From assembly GCA_013360565.1 (NCBI GenBank), contig JABWBI010000005.1, positions 1-42,199 on the forward strand: a stretch of DNA of 42,199 bases, read 5' to 3'. Under the pieces are notes generated by a model that was not told where the DNA came from, made no database searches, and saw only the letters and a program-made list of their open reading frames with translations. Within the stretch, counting starts at the first letter, position 1. Each line of letters begins with the position of its first letter. Below are positions 16,601 to 28,324 of this stretch, one piece after another. The translations under genes were made by a program, and so were the position numbers. Source of the DNA: Candidatus Sumerlaeia bacterium. Its GTDB lineage: Bacteria; Sumerlaeota; Sumerlaeia; JABWBI01.

Positions 16601-16727
16601 GTCCTTGCCGGTCGATGAGCACCGTGCGACCGGTCAGATCGACGTCGCCGGCCAGCACGGGAAATGCGGTCACCGAGAGGACGATGCTGAGACAGAGGGA
16701 GACCTTCCAGGCGAGCTTCACGTGCAC
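13611..16727 (-). CDS. Secreted M1-family zinc metallopeptidase with FnIII and amidotransferase-like C-terminus
   Basis: About 1038 residues with a signal peptide (LCLSIVLSVTAFPVLA). The M1 catalytic core is present: GMEHQTATS, a variant of the G.MEN motif, and HELAHMWFG at 468 with the third zinc ligand Glu in WIQEGW 18 residues on. M1 enzymes remove N-terminal residues from peptides. After the core (about residue 690) comes a fibronectin III-like domain (VTVRWLQSTDPSATGYRLYR), then a domain beginning LLIVDAYDRWN that looks like a class I amidotransferase/ThuA-like fold. The GTG start has no strong ribosome site; another GTG lies two codons in. It starts an operon with the prenyltransferase and recF, with only short gaps or overlaps. 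Confidence 0.88.
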   Translation of the reverse strand: MHVKLAWKVSLCLSIVLSVTAFPVLAGDVDLTGRTVLIDRQGPRLRGPHGPAWAFSATLDAPAASDHYALHLEGDLDPDAIRILINGRTLDQDPAGSVRVGLWYQVPPALLVVGENSFAIESRDGSPLDLTLIRAFSLVDSAEEAHFDRMFGDPVRWTQPATDPLQDLMDVEHIDLALNLPMTGATITSGVMTMTARSLTGGLTECVLDFNDNGGLMTVSSVDTGPPSFTPLTHSWDTANERLRITLSPPAPLNATFTVRVSYSGSPNNSPPSYGAGVFGQPFRYTTHGSSVPLLYTFNEPYRARVWFPCKDIPEDKFTIDLHVTVPDASYGGFPLSVVSNGALVSNIDNGATRTFNWSEGFPLSSYLVSICCTNYRAASGTYTALDNVTTMEVAHHVYPENFASESPEVPNTITVMEFFADTFGEYPFLTEKYWTASHGSGSGMEHQTATSMPALNLATPFHRRNIHELAHMWFGDLITNNHFDHLWIQEGWATYCEALFYEFQSGTAAYHAYVDAWTTSDAVPIVSDDGDEFNNSIVYRKGAWVLHMLRRVLGDTAFFQGARNYIADPALRYGTANSEDVERNFETAAGQQLDWYFDQWLLRAARPSYTWNWSTHTAGPDTYVDIDLLQTQSGGTYVMPIDFRVDFSGGGTADFTVNNTMAAQSFSVNVGPGTVTDVTFDPDNWLLDFNTEGPIPAPAAPTLLSVTGNGATGNVTVRWLQSTDPSATGYRLYRSPNGTSGWTLVADESTLTLATTQHVAGGFSAWDTAHFQLTAVGTGESAPSDVYSVRVGPGAASLLIVDAYDRWNTQAFSGGLNHAIAAMHGRAVAAYGTPFDTCANEEVGGMFSLGSYEVVDWICGDESTVHETFSAAEQTLVSAYLEGGGKLLVSGNEIGWDLDRPSGPTGADRAFYNNYLRADYVTDDSNDYTVTGTGGSSAFTSHAFSYGSGGDSPYHPDFPDVVAAVSSTPAIEYSPGVIAGIQYSGTFGASATPGMLVHLGFAFETINSEPQRIQAMDDVLSWFGASVPAGVVLLGAD

Positions 16728-16944
16728 AATGTCCGATCAGGCATCAGATGGCAGCGCGGGCGGCGGCATCACTCCCCCCGCAGGACTCGGAGAGTCGGCG
16801 AACTCTGGCACGCCCGTGGGCCCCCCGGCAAGTCTCCTGTCGCCCAGGCGCACCGTGTCGAGCTCACCGGGTGCGATTTTCCCATGGACGATCTGGCCCC
16901 CACTCTGACATCCTCCCTGCCGCGTGTATGCACACGGTGACCCC

Positions 16945-17547
16945 ATGACCTCGCTGCTCAACCAGTCGGTCCTCGTCCTCAATCGCCACTGGCTGGCGAT
17001 CCACTTCTGCAACGTGCGGCGAGCCCTGTGTCTCCTGTACTCCGACCTCGCCCGGGTCGTCGACGAGGCGCATCAGACCCACGACTTTCAGTCGTGGCGC
17101 GAGCTGAGCCAGGTGGCCAGCTCGCCGGAGAAGATCCACTCGCCCGGTTTCAGCATTCTGGTGCCGCAGGTGATCATGCTCACCCGCTACTCACGCCGGC
17201 CGCCCCAGCAGGTCAAGTTCTCCCGCCGGAACATCTATCTGCGCGACAGCCACCAGTGCCAGTACTGCGGGGCCACGCCGCCCCGCGACGAGCTGACCAT
17301 CGACCACGTCACGCCCCGCTCGCGCGGCGGGCGCACGACCTGGGACAACGTCGTTCTCGCCTGCATCAGCTGCAACACGCGAAAGTCCAACCGTCTTCCC
17401 GACGAGTGCGGCATGCGCCCGCGACGCCCGCCGGCGCGGCCACACTGGCCTCTGCTCGGTCAGCGACTCCACGGGGGGCCGCCCCGGTCTCTGTGGCAGA
17501 AGTTCGTGGACACGGCTTACTGGAACTCGATCCTCGAGAGCGACTGA
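16945..17547 (+). CDS. HNH endonuclease-family protein
   Basis: 200 residues from the ATG at 16945 (GGTGA just upstream). It starts LLNQSVLVLNRHWLAIHFCNVRRA, a conserved opening of a widespread bacterial HNH family. The nuclease part has CQYCG, then IDHVTPRSRGG, WDNVVLACISCNTRK and further basic residues, giving zinc-binding CxxC pairs and the H-N-H catalytic core. The biological role of this family is not settled; defence, repair or a homing remnant are all possible. It is alone on its strand between two minus-strand genes, with no sign of recent transfer in base composition. Confidence 0.85.
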   Translation: MTSLLNQSVLVLNRHWLAIHFCNVRRALCLLYSDLARVVDEAHQTHDFQSWRELSQVASSPEKIHSPGFSILVPQVIMLTRYSRRPPQQVKFSRRNIYLRDSHQCQYCGATPPRDELTIDHVTPRSRGGRTTWDNVVLACISCNTRKSNRLPDECGMRPRRPPARPHWPLLGQRLHGGPPRSLWQKFVDTAYWNSILESD

Positions 17548-17551
17548 TCCT

Positions 17552-18571
17552 TCAGTTCGCTTCACCAGCGTACCACAGGCGAATCAGGGCCTCCGCCGGT
17601 TTCCCCTGGGGCGTGTAGCTCCGGTCCTCCGGCCCCCCGCCGTCACCCGCCCACTCATAGAAGTAGAGGCCGTTGAGGGCGGTGACGCCGTCCCACGCCG
17701 CGATCAGTGCCTCGTAGCACCGTGCCTGCGCCTCCAGGTCGAGCGGTGCGCCGCGGTTGTAGGACCACGGGTGGACCGGCGCGCTCGCCTGGCTCGGGTA
17801 GCCGACCTCCGTGAGGACCAGCGGCATTCCGGGCACACGTCGTGACCGCCAGGCCAGTAGATCATCGCGGTGGCGCCGCCACGCGGCCTCCAGCGAGGCC
17901 TGCGGGGCCGTCGACTCGCGCGCCAGCTCGAAGTACGACGAAACGCCGACCACATCGAGCTCGTCCCAGAACTCGATCGTCTCGAGGTGATCCCAGTTCA
18001 CGGAGTACGTGAGCCACCCCGAGAACTCGCCCCGGACGGCCCCGATGGTCTGGCGCCAGTGCTCGGTCTGTGCCTCGAGGGTCGAGAGCTCCGACCCCAC
18101 GCTCAGCCCCTGCGCGCCCTCTCGCTCGGCCAAGCGGGCGATGTGCAGAAGCCTCCGACGGTAGCTCATGAACCAGGCATCGATGTCCGGCGGGTGAATT
18201 CGGCCCCTCCACTCACGCGGGGCGGCCCGTTCGAGGAGGACGATGGGGAGCACCAGCACCTCCAGGCCGCATGCGCGCGCTTCCCGGATCGCCTCGGCGA
18301 GCTGCGCATCGGTGGCCGTTCGTCCCTCGACGGCTCTCACCTCCTCGGCGTGCAGGTTCTCCTGCATCAGCGCGAGACAGAGCGCCACGGCGTTGGCACC
18401 GAGTGAGCGGATCTCGTGGAGATCCTCCGCGTAGGAGTGTGCCGTGTCCGCATGATACAGCCCCAGGGCCACGCCCCGCCGCGGCGGCGCTCCCCCCGCC
18501 GGGGCGCACTGCGCCGCCGCGGTGAGGCTCAGACCGGCCAAGAGGAGTGCGACTCGGAGAAGGTTCATCAT
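17552..18571 (-). CDS. Secreted glycosidase-like TIM-barrel protein (GH113-like)
   Basis: About 339 residues from the ATG at 18571, which opens a signal peptide (LLRVALLLAGLSLTAAAQC; a Cys at its end could be lipidated). The mature part begins GVALGLYHADTAHSYAEDLHEI. It has strand ends typical of clan GH-A glycosidases: GLSVGSELST (possible acid/base Glu), LTYSVNWDH, VVGVSSYFEL and LVLTEVGYPS (possible nucleophile Glu). This resembles family 113 mannanases. The substrate is inferred only. It ends four bases after the convergent HNH gene stop. A weak CRP-like site lies 37 bases upstream of the start. Confidence 0.72.
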   Translation of the reverse strand: MMNLLRVALLLAGLSLTAAAQCAPAGGAPPRRGVALGLYHADTAHSYAEDLHEIRSLGANAVALCLALMQENLHAEEVRAVEGRTATDAQLAEAIREARACGLEVLVLPIVLLERAAPREWRGRIHPPDIDAWFMSYRRRLLHIARLAEREGAQGLSVGSELSTLEAQTEHWRQTIGAVRGEFSGWLTYSVNWDHLETIEFWDELDVVGVSSYFELARESTAPQASLEAAWRRHRDDLLAWRSRRVPGMPLVLTEVGYPSQASAPVHPWSYNRGAPLDLEAQARCYEALIAAWDGVTALNGLYFYEWAGDGGGPEDRSYTPQGKPAEALIRLWYAGEAN

Positions 18572-18634
18572 GTGACTGCCAGGCTGACACCGGCATTGAC
18601 GCGCGGCTGTGTGGCAACTCACAGTCGCTGTCAA

Positions 18635-18651
18635 CCGGGGCGACGCCCCGG
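18635..18651. other. Small GC hairpin in divergent intergenic gap
   Basis: CCGGGGC and GCCCCGG form a seven-base perfect stem around GAC. It lies 14 bases before the start of the 50-residue ORF and downstream of an imperfect TGTGT-N6-TCACA palindrome (18608-18623). It could limit ribosome access to the small ORF or act as an operator. No T-tract follows on either strand, so a terminator is unlikely. Confidence 0.3.
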
Positions 18652-18664
18652 CGTCTCATGGGAC

Positions 18665-18817
18665 ATGGGCCACTTCGGAGCCAAGCTCTTTCTCTTCACC
18701 GGTGTGGTGCTTCTCGCTGGCAGTCACTTCGTCATCCGCGACAACGCCTTCGCCGCCGTCATGATGCGGTGGATGGGATTCCTGGCCCTGGCCCTCGCGC
18801 TCGTCTTCCGCGACTGA
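18665..18817 (+). CDS. 50-residue two-helix membrane protein
   Basis: The ATG at 18665 opens a short frame ending 14 bases before the convergent dnaA stop. Two hydrophobic segments (LFLFTGVVLLAG and MMRWMGFLALALALVF) are joined by HFVIRDNAFAA. The ORF track gives a longer frame from 18416, but that part is antisense to the glycosidase-like gene and is not credible. Third codon positions are strongly GC, as in neighbouring genes. No strong ribosome site precedes it. Function unknown. Confidence 0.45.
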   Translation: MGHFGAKLFLFTGVVLLAGSHFVIRDNAFAAVMMRWMGFLALALALVFRD

Positions 18818-18831
18818 GCCCCGGGGAGCGA

Positions 18832-20199
18832 TCAGCCCTCCTTCACGCGTCGCACGAGGTAAGAGACGATGTTCTTGACGTGGGAGTCGACGGCCAGAGC
18901 CTTCTCGACCTTGCGCACGGCGTGCATGACGCTCGTGTGGTCGCGGCCTCCGAAGCGCTGGCCGATCTCCGGGAAGCTCAGCTCCGTCAGCGTGCGGCAC
19001 AGGTACTGCGCCACGTGGCGCGGGAAGGCGTACTTCTTGATCCGTGACTCGCCGATCAGCTCCGCATCCGTGACGTTGAAGTACTCACACACAACCTCTT
19101 GAATCCGGTCCACCGTGACGCGCTGGGAGGCCGCCTCGCTCACCATCAGCGAGCCGAGCACCTCGCGGGCCAGGCTGAGGTCGATCTCCCGATTGGCCAT
19201 CATTGCGAATGCCTTGACCCGCAGCAGCGAGCCCTCGAGCTCCCGGATGTTGCTCCGGATGTGCTCCGCGATGAACAGCGTCACCTCGCTGGGGAGATCC
19301 ATCCCCTCGCTCTCTCCCTTGCGCCGGAGAATCGCCACGCGCGTCTCGAGGTCGGGCTGCTGGATGTCCACAATCAGGCCCCACTCGAACCGTGAGCGGA
19401 GCCGCTCCTCGAGCGTCTTGATCTCCTTGGGCGGCCGGTCGCTCGAGACGACGATTTTCTTGCCGGCATCATACAGCGCATTGAACGTGTGGAAGAACTC
19501 CGTCTGCGTCCGCTCCTTGCCTGTGAAGAACTGGATGTCGTCGATCAGCAGCAGGTCCACGTTGCGATAGAGGGCGCGGAACTCCAGCTGCTTGCCCGTG
19601 GAGATTGCGTCGATGAAGGCGTTCATGAACTGCTCGCTCGTGACGTAGAGCACCCGCGTGCCGCCGTCCGCCGCCAGCATCTGGTGCCCGATCGCCTGCA
19701 TCAGGTGTGTCTTGCCGAGGCCGACCCCGCCGTAGATGAAGAGCGGATTGTACGCCCGGCTGGCGGGATCGGCCACCTGCACGGCCGCCGCGTGGGCGAA
19801 GCGGTTGGACTCGCCGATCACGAACCGGTCGAATGTGTAGCGGGGGTTCAGGTTCCGGCTGATCAGGGTCGTCGTCTCCTGGCCATTGCCGGAGTGGGAC
19901 CGCGGCGGCTCGGCGGGCGGGAGGGGCTCCATCTCTCCATCGATCTCCTGAACCCGGAAGGCGAGGTGAATCGGCGAGTCCACCAACTCCCCCACGGTCC
20001 TTGTGATCACGTCCCGGTAGTTGGACGAGAGCCAGTTCACGTAGAAGCGCGACGGCACGGTCAGGGTCAGCGTGCTTTCGGCGAATGCGTGTGCGCGCGC
20101 GGGCATCAGCCACGCCTGAAGGCTCTCCGCGTCCACTTGGCCGCGCATCCGCTCGAGCGCCTGATCCCAGAGCGCCTGGATGTCCACTTGCACGTTCAT
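18832..20199 (-). CDS. dnaA: Chromosomal replication initiator DnaA
   Basis: 455 residues with the full domain set. Domain I (residues 1-85) is [21 protein letters not shown], then a short linker. The AAA+ domain starts at [16 protein letters not shown], with Walker [10 protein letters not shown] at 157-165 and Walker [11 protein letters not shown]. The C-terminal helix-turn-helix that reads DnaA boxes ends in [20 protein letters not shown]. DnaA opens the replication origin and regulates transcription. It is transcribed alone; the usual following dnaN is replaced by a small ORF and a glycosidase-like gene. A TTGACA -35-like box lies at 20351-20356 on the coding strand, but without a clear -10. 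Confidence 0.97.
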   Translation of the reverse strand: MNVQVDIQALWDQALERMRGQVDAESLQAWLMPARAHAFAESTLTLTVPSRFYVNWLSSNYRDVITRTVGELVDSPIHLAFRVQEIDGEMEPLPPAEPPRSHSGNGQETTTLISRNLNPRYTFDRFVIGESNRFAHAAAVQVADPASRAYNPLFIYGGVGLGKTHLMQAIGHQMLAADGGTRVLYVTSEQFMNAFIDAISTGKQLEFRALYRNVDLLLIDDIQFFTGKERTQTEFFHTFNALYDAGKKIVVSSDRPPKEIKTLEERLRSRFEWGLIVDIQQPDLETRVAILRRKGESEGMDLPSEVTLFIAEHIRSNIRELEGSLLRVKAFAMMANREIDLSLAREVLGSLMVSEAASQRVTVDRIQEVVCEYFNVTDAELIGESRIKKYAFPRHVAQYLCRTLTELSFPEIGQRFGGRDHTSVMHAVRKVEKALAVDSHVKNIVSYLVRRVKEG

Positions 20200-20632
20200 G
20201 GCTTCACGGCTCCGCCTAGTGCCCCTGCGCCTGGGCCGCCTGCGCCCACGGTCCGCACCGCCTCGAGTGTCACTTCACCCGCCACCGCCGAACTGTCCAC
20301 ACTGCAGGCATCGGGGGTGTCACTCTGGCTGTGCCAGACAGAGCACCCGGTGTCAATGATGTCGATGCCCGGAGCAGATCTCTTCGCTGAAAGTCCCATC
20401 GGCTTCCGCGCCTGACTCTCGACGGCGAGAGACACATCTGGTCCCCGAAGGGACGCCGAGCGCAAGATTTGGTCTGTCTCCTCCCTCAAGCCGCCGCATT
20501 GAGGCCCCGTCCTCGTCAGCTGCGAGTCCCGCCGGGCTCCGGGTGTGCAAGCAGCCGGGCTTTGCATCGGAGCTCCGTGCCCGTGAGACCGCACCGGACC
20601 CCGCCTCAGTTCGTCCATTCCCCCGCCCCGAT
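20200..20632. other. 433-bp intergenic region upstream of dnaA
   Basis: No convincing gene on either strand. It holds one TTGACA -35-like box for dnaA (minus strand, 20356-20351) and one weak DnaA-box-like CTGTCCACA (20293-20301, two mismatches to TTATCCACA). It also holds two neighbouring short hairpins: CTCTCG-ACGG-CGAGAG (20416-20431) and GTCCC-CGAA-GGGAC (20441-20454). No DnaA-box cluster or AT-rich unwinding stretch is seen, so I do not call an origin. It is probably the dnaA leader and promoter region. Confidence 0.5.
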
Positions 20633-20974
20633 CTAGAAGAGGAGATGACGCGCTTCCCACCACTTGTTGAGGAGCGCTTTCATGTCGGCCACGCTGTCCA
20701 CGCCCATGAAAAAGTGGGCAACGGCGCCGAAGGCCCCGGCAGCGAGCAACAGCACGATCACCCCGCCGACGAGTTGCCGGAAGGGAAAGACCTTCCTGTG
20801 CCGGACGACATCGTCAGAGACCCGTGATTGAAACTGCCGGGTCCTCGTCTCGCACTCCGGCGAACAGAAGATCCCGGCGTCGGTGACGTGCTTGCACTCG
20901 GAGCAGAGCGGCTTGCCGCAGCACTTGCAGCGCGCCGTCGCCATCTTCACCGGATGATTCGCACAGGTGGACAC
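20633..20974 (-). CDS. B-box zinc-ribbon single-pass membrane protein
   Basis: About 113 residues. Near the N-terminus is a B-box-type zinc-binding array: CANHP, then CKCCGKPLCSECKH and FCSPEC. It is followed by a basic stretch and one membrane helix (LVGGVIVLLLAAGAFGAVAHFF) and a short tail. I place the start at GTG 20974, just before the zinc motif, because the upstream part of the ORF-track frame (to 21202) reads as non-coding and contains a TTGACT box. A TTG at 20980 is also possible. Such proteins occur in many bacteria and may serve as adaptors; function unknown. It is divergent from the polyprenyl synthase. Confidence 0.65.
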   Translation of the reverse strand: MSTCANHPVKMATARCKCCGKPLCSECKHVTDAGIFCSPECETRTRQFQSRVSDDVVRHRKVFPFRQLVGGVIVLLLAAGAFGAVAHFFMGVDSVADMKALLNKWWEARHLLF

Positions 20975-21167
20975 GTTCAAGGCCCCGAGGTTCCGACTTC
21001 TGACGCCTCTCCCCGCCGAAGTCAAGCGGCGCTCGCTGATTCCCTGGTCGCCGATTCCCATGCGGCGCCCCCTGCTCCGCGAATCGTCGCCAGGGGGATT
21101 TCCACTTGCCCCCCCCCTCCGCGGGTTGTTACTCCTTTCACAGAACCGCCGCCCCCCTGAGGCCTGA

Positions 21168-22151
21168 ATGCCTTCCCCTGCCGCGCTCTCGCCCCTTGAC
21201 ACGCTGCGAGCCCACCTCGCCGAGGACCTTCACACGGTGGAGGCTCACCTCGCCCGCGTCCTTGCCAACCGGCGCACGGAACTGACCGATGATGTCGGGG
21301 ACTATCTTCAGCGCACGGCCGGCAAGCGCATTCGCCCCATCTTGACCCTCCTCGCCGCGCGGGGGCTCGGCGGCACCGCCACCCAGGCGGCGCCTGTCGC
21401 CGCAGCCATGGAGTGTGTCCACGTCGCGTCTTTGCTCCACGACGACGTGATCGACCAGGCTCCTCTCCGCCATGGGGCGGAGACCGTCAGCAGCCGCTAC
21501 GGCGCGGACGTCGCCATTCTCATGGGCAACTACCTCTACAGCCACGCCTTCCAGCTCCTGCTCGACACCACTGACCCGCGTCCCCTCATGATCCTCACCC
21601 GGGCCACCGCCCGCATGTGCGAGGGCGAGATGTTCCAGATCCAGATCGGCCAGAGGACGATTGCTCAGGACGACTATCTCCGGATCATCACCGACAAGAC
21701 CGCCCACCTGATCGCCGCCTGCACGACGCTCGGTGCTGTCGTCGCCGAAGCCGACGAGGCCGCTGTTGCGGCACTCACCGGCTTCGGCCTCGACCTGGGC
21801 ATCGCCTACCAGATCACCGACGACGCGCTCGATTACGCCGGCGCCGATGGGGCCTGGGGAAAGGCCTCCGGCATCGACCTGCGAGAGGGCAAGTGGACAC
21901 TGCCCCTCATCCGCACCTACGAGCTGGCCAACCAGACCGACCGCGACGCGCTGCTTCAGATCTGGAACAATGGGCGCGAACTGCCCGCGATTCTCGAGAT
22001 CATGGGGCGCTATCCCAGCCTCGAGCAGTGCTTTGCCCTGGCGCGGCAGCATGCCGCCGCCGCCGTCACGCACCTGGCGGGGCTGCCGCGAAATTCCGAC
22101 ATCGACTTTCTGCGCGCCCTTCCGGACTTCGTGATCTCTCGCACTCACTGA
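21168..22151 (+). CDS. Long-chain polyprenyl diphosphate synthase
   Basis: 327 residues of the trans-isoprenyl synthase family. The first Asp-rich motif is LLHDDVID (D92, D93, D96) and the second is YQITDDALDY (D218, D219, D222). AGKRIRPIL and GNYLYSHAF are also typical. The residues four and five before the first motif are small (Ala87, Ser88), which favours long products rather than C15. It condenses isopentenyl diphosphate onto allylic primers to make quinone side chains and fits the UbiA-type gene at 12712. It is cytoplasmic or membrane-associated. A GAGG ribosome site lies upstream. Confidence 0.92.
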   Translation: MPSPAALSPLDTLRAHLAEDLHTVEAHLARVLANRRTELTDDVGDYLQRTAGKRIRPILTLLAARGLGGTATQAAPVAAAMECVHVASLLHDDVIDQAPLRHGAETVSSRYGADVAILMGNYLYSHAFQLLLDTTDPRPLMILTRATARMCEGEMFQIQIGQRTIAQDDYLRIITDKTAHLIAACTTLGAVVAEADEAAVAALTGFGLDLGIAYQITDDALDYAGADGAWGKASGIDLREGKWTLPLIRTYELANQTDRDALLQIWNNGRELPAILEIMGRYPSLEQCFALARQHAAAAVTHLAGLPRNSDIDFLRALPDFVISRTH

Positions 22152-23433
22152 GGCCCATCGCCGTCCTTGAGGAATCCACGGTGCGGCGCTAGGCCTCGCC
22201 CATGCGTCACGGCGCGCTCGCAGCCCTGCTCCTCCTGATCGCTCTGGCAATCGCCCAGGCGGACCTCCGGTTGCTCGGCGCCCGGGAACTCACACCGATG
22301 CTCTCCGTGACCATCGCGATGCTCGATGGGCCTGCCTCTGTGAGCGCGGCCTATCCGCCGGGGGTCGCTTGGGTGCTCACCGGTCTCCGCGCGGGAGGGC
22401 TTTGGCCGGTCGATCCATGGCGGTTCAACCAGACTCTCTTGGGCCTCGGGGTCCTGTCGTTCTTCACACTGTCATCCCTTCTGCTTCGCTCGGCCCCCCT
22501 GGCGTTTCTCGCGGTGCTCTTCGGGCTTCTCAACCCCTACTTCGTTTGGACACTGCTGCTCTCGCGCGATTCCGCCCCCGAGTTCCTTCTGCTGACGCTC
22601 CTCGTCTGCGTGACCGTGTACGGCCTGCGGTCCCCCCGAGCTCCGTGGACGCCGGCTCTGCTCGCGCTGGCGCTGGCCACGGCGCTGGGGTTCACCCGCG
22701 TGACCGGCTTCTTCACTGGCGCCGCGGTGCTGGCCGTTCCACTCTTCACCGCGGGCCCCGGGCGACGAGGGCCGTGGGCTGCGGCTCTGGTGGGGCTGAC
22801 CCTGGGCGCTGTGGGGCTCTGTGCCCTGAATCACACCCGGGCCGGGGCTTTCACCCTCACGACCACGAGCGGCTTCAATCTCTACCTGGGCCATCACCCC
22901 GCCTATCTGGACGGTCATCCCCGCCACGACATCGATGTCTTCTTGTCTCGCGCTGCCGAGACCGAGGGCTTTGGGACGCTGCCCGAGGCCGAGCGAGATC
23001 AGGCGTTTCGCCGGCGCGCTTTCGATTTCATGCGCGACGATCCCCTGGCGCTGCTCCACCGCACCCTCGTGAAATCAATCTGGCACTGGTTCAACTTCGA
23101 GAAGATCCCCTCTTCCTCCGGGGCCGCGTGGCTCGACCCCGCTGATGGCACGGTGCACATCGGCCGCGGCGGCTCGCTGACCTCACTCGCCTATCTCCTG
23201 TACAAAATCATCTACATCCCGCTGTTTGTGCTCGCTCTCGCAGGTCTGGCCCGGCGCCGCGTGCCATGCGAGTTCCGGCTCCTCCTCGCGCCCCTGGCCG
23301 GCCTCTGGCCTCTCGCCGTCCTGGCCTTTCCTGACACGCGCTTCAAGATCGCCGCCGAGGTCCTCCTGTGCCCCTTGCTCCTCGCAGCGCTTCGACAGGC
23401 ACTCTCTGATCGGCCCAGCGCAGACGCGACCGC

Positions 23434-27135
<3,702 letters not shown>

Positions 27136-27194
27136 GGTCCTCTTTTCCGGTCGTGCTCGGTGAAACTCCGACAGTGCCCTGGCATGGCGTCGGG

Positions 27195-27213
27195 AGTCAA
27201 CCATCGCGATGGT
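27195..27213 (-). promoter_or_regulatory. Palindrome next to a -35 box upstream of metH
   Basis: ACCATCGCGATGGT (27200-27213) is a perfect 14-base palindrome. Directly adjoining it on the minus strand is TTGACT (27200-27195), a -35-like box about 60 bases before the metH start. The expected -10 is poor (CACTGT). The placement would suit an activator touching polymerase. The same site also lies upstream of the divergent membrane-protein gene, which has a TACACT -10-like box at 27228. Confidence 0.4.
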
Positions 27214-27327
27214 GTTCAACAATGTGCTACACTCCGCCGCCATTCGAGCGCCACGGCCGCTTTTCCCTTGCCGCCATGGCCAAGGCGCCCCAGCGTCGCC
27301 AGCAGACGTGCCTCCGAGGAGTTGGCC

Positions 27328-28158
27328 ATGCGTCCTGTCACCTCGGCCCTGGGCTGGAACGCCGGGCCCCTCACGGACCTTGAGTGGCATTGCCTCCATG
27401 CGCGCCGCCCGCTTCCCCTGGGAGCATTGTCCGTCTGGGTGGCACTCACGCTGTATGCCGTTGCCCTCTCGTTTCCCGTGGCGACGCTCCCCTCGCTCTC
27501 GCCGGGTCTGGCGCGAGCCGTTGGGGACCTCCCCTTCGCGCGGCTGCTGCTGAGCCCCGTGTTCTGGATGCAGGCCCTGCTCTTCTGGCTGCTGCCCTGG
27601 ATCCTACTCGAACGGCGCATGCGCTACCGCGGCAATTCGCTGCCTGAGCTCGAGGCGAAGGCCGCGGCGATCATGCGCCTCTACGCGTACGCACTCGCCT
27701 GCTATCCTCTTCTGCGGCTCGGCTCGTTCGGCATGCTGCACCTCGTCCGGCGAGGGGCACCGGCGCCGACGCATGTCGACATGATCCTCTTCGATGTCTC
27801 TCAGCCGATGCTCATCCGCTATGTCGCCGCGCTGGGAGTGACGGCGCTCTTTGGCCTGGTGACGTGGACTGTCGTCGTCAGCCGCCTCCGCCTCGCCCAG
27901 TGGGCCGCGATGTCCACCCCCGGGCGCTTCGACCGGTTCGTCGCTTACTCGATCACCACCGGCGTCTTCGTCCTCTTCCTGGGTCTCCTCAAGCGCAACA
28001 TCTACGACCCGCTCACCCCGAGTGGTCTGCTGCCCGACCACAAGCTGGAGCACTTCCTGACCAATCTCTTCCCCTGGGCACTGATCGTGATGACCGTGTC
28101 CATCGCCGTGGCCGCGGGCGCGCACTTGGCCGCCCGCCGCCGTGTGGGCCTCTTCTGA
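27328..28158 (+). CDS. Integral membrane protein of unknown family
   Basis: 276 residues from the ATG at 27328, with GAGGAG six bases upstream. The ORF track extends this frame to 26692 through sequence antisense to metH, which is not credible. About six membrane helices: two at the N-terminus ([36 protein letters not shown]), a pair in the middle and two at the end. Polar loops contain [16 protein letters not shown] and [23 protein letters not shown] do not recognise the family. It stops about 15 bases before the tRNA-Phe promoter. Confidence 0.65.
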   Translation: MRPVTSALGWNAGPLTDLEWHCLHARRPLPLGALSVWVALTLYAVALSFPVATLPSLSPGLARAVGDLPFARLLLSPVFWMQALLFWLLPWILLERRMRYRGNSLPELEAKAAAIMRLYAYALACYPLLRLGSFGMLHLVRRGAPAPTHVDMILFDVSQPMLIRYVAALGVTALFGLVTWTVVVSRLRLAQWAAMSTPGRFDRFVAYSITTGVFVLFLGLLKRNIYDPLTPSGLLPDHKLEHFLTNLFPWALIVMTVSIAVAAGAHLAARRRVGLF

Positions 28159-28172
28159 GCGGCATCTCTCCC

Positions 28173-28200
28173 TTGACTTCGCCCGGGGTCGGCCTATTCT
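28173..28200 (+). promoter_or_regulatory. Sigma-70-type promoter of tRNA-Phe
   Basis: TTGACT (28173-28178), a 16-base GC-rich spacer and TATTCT (28195-28200) lie 14 bases before the tRNA 5' end. A GC-rich discriminator-like stretch does not follow. Spacing and position fit a stable-RNA promoter. It likely also drives the SMR gene 34 bases after the tRNA. Confidence 0.6.
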
Positions 28201-28214
28201 GATTGTTCCTCTGT

Positions 28215-28290
<76 letters not shown>

Positions 28291-28324
28291 CCTTCACTCC
28301 TCCCCTCTTCCGAGGCATTGGACC

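Noticed and set aside
20416-20460. Cyclic-di-GMP (GEMM) riboswitch-like stretch around CGAAGGGACGCC
   Set aside because: Only a short similarity to the GNRA/GGGACGC part, no matching second helix, and no plus-strand gene follows.
20200-20632. Replication origin next to dnaA
   Set aside because: Only one weak DnaA-box-like sequence with two mismatches, no AT-rich stretch and no box cluster.
27136-27327. Cobalamin or SAM riboswitch upstream of metH
   Set aside because: No B12 box or SAM-I core pattern in the leader; only a palindrome and a -35-like box are visible.
27136-27399. N-terminal extension of MetH in the ORF track
   Set aside because: It lies antisense to the start of the membrane-protein gene and has no similarity to MetH; the proper start at 27135 has a ribosome site.
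28291-28324. Guanidine riboswitch before the SMR exporter
   Set aside because: The 34-base gap after the tRNA is too short and has no hairpin pair.
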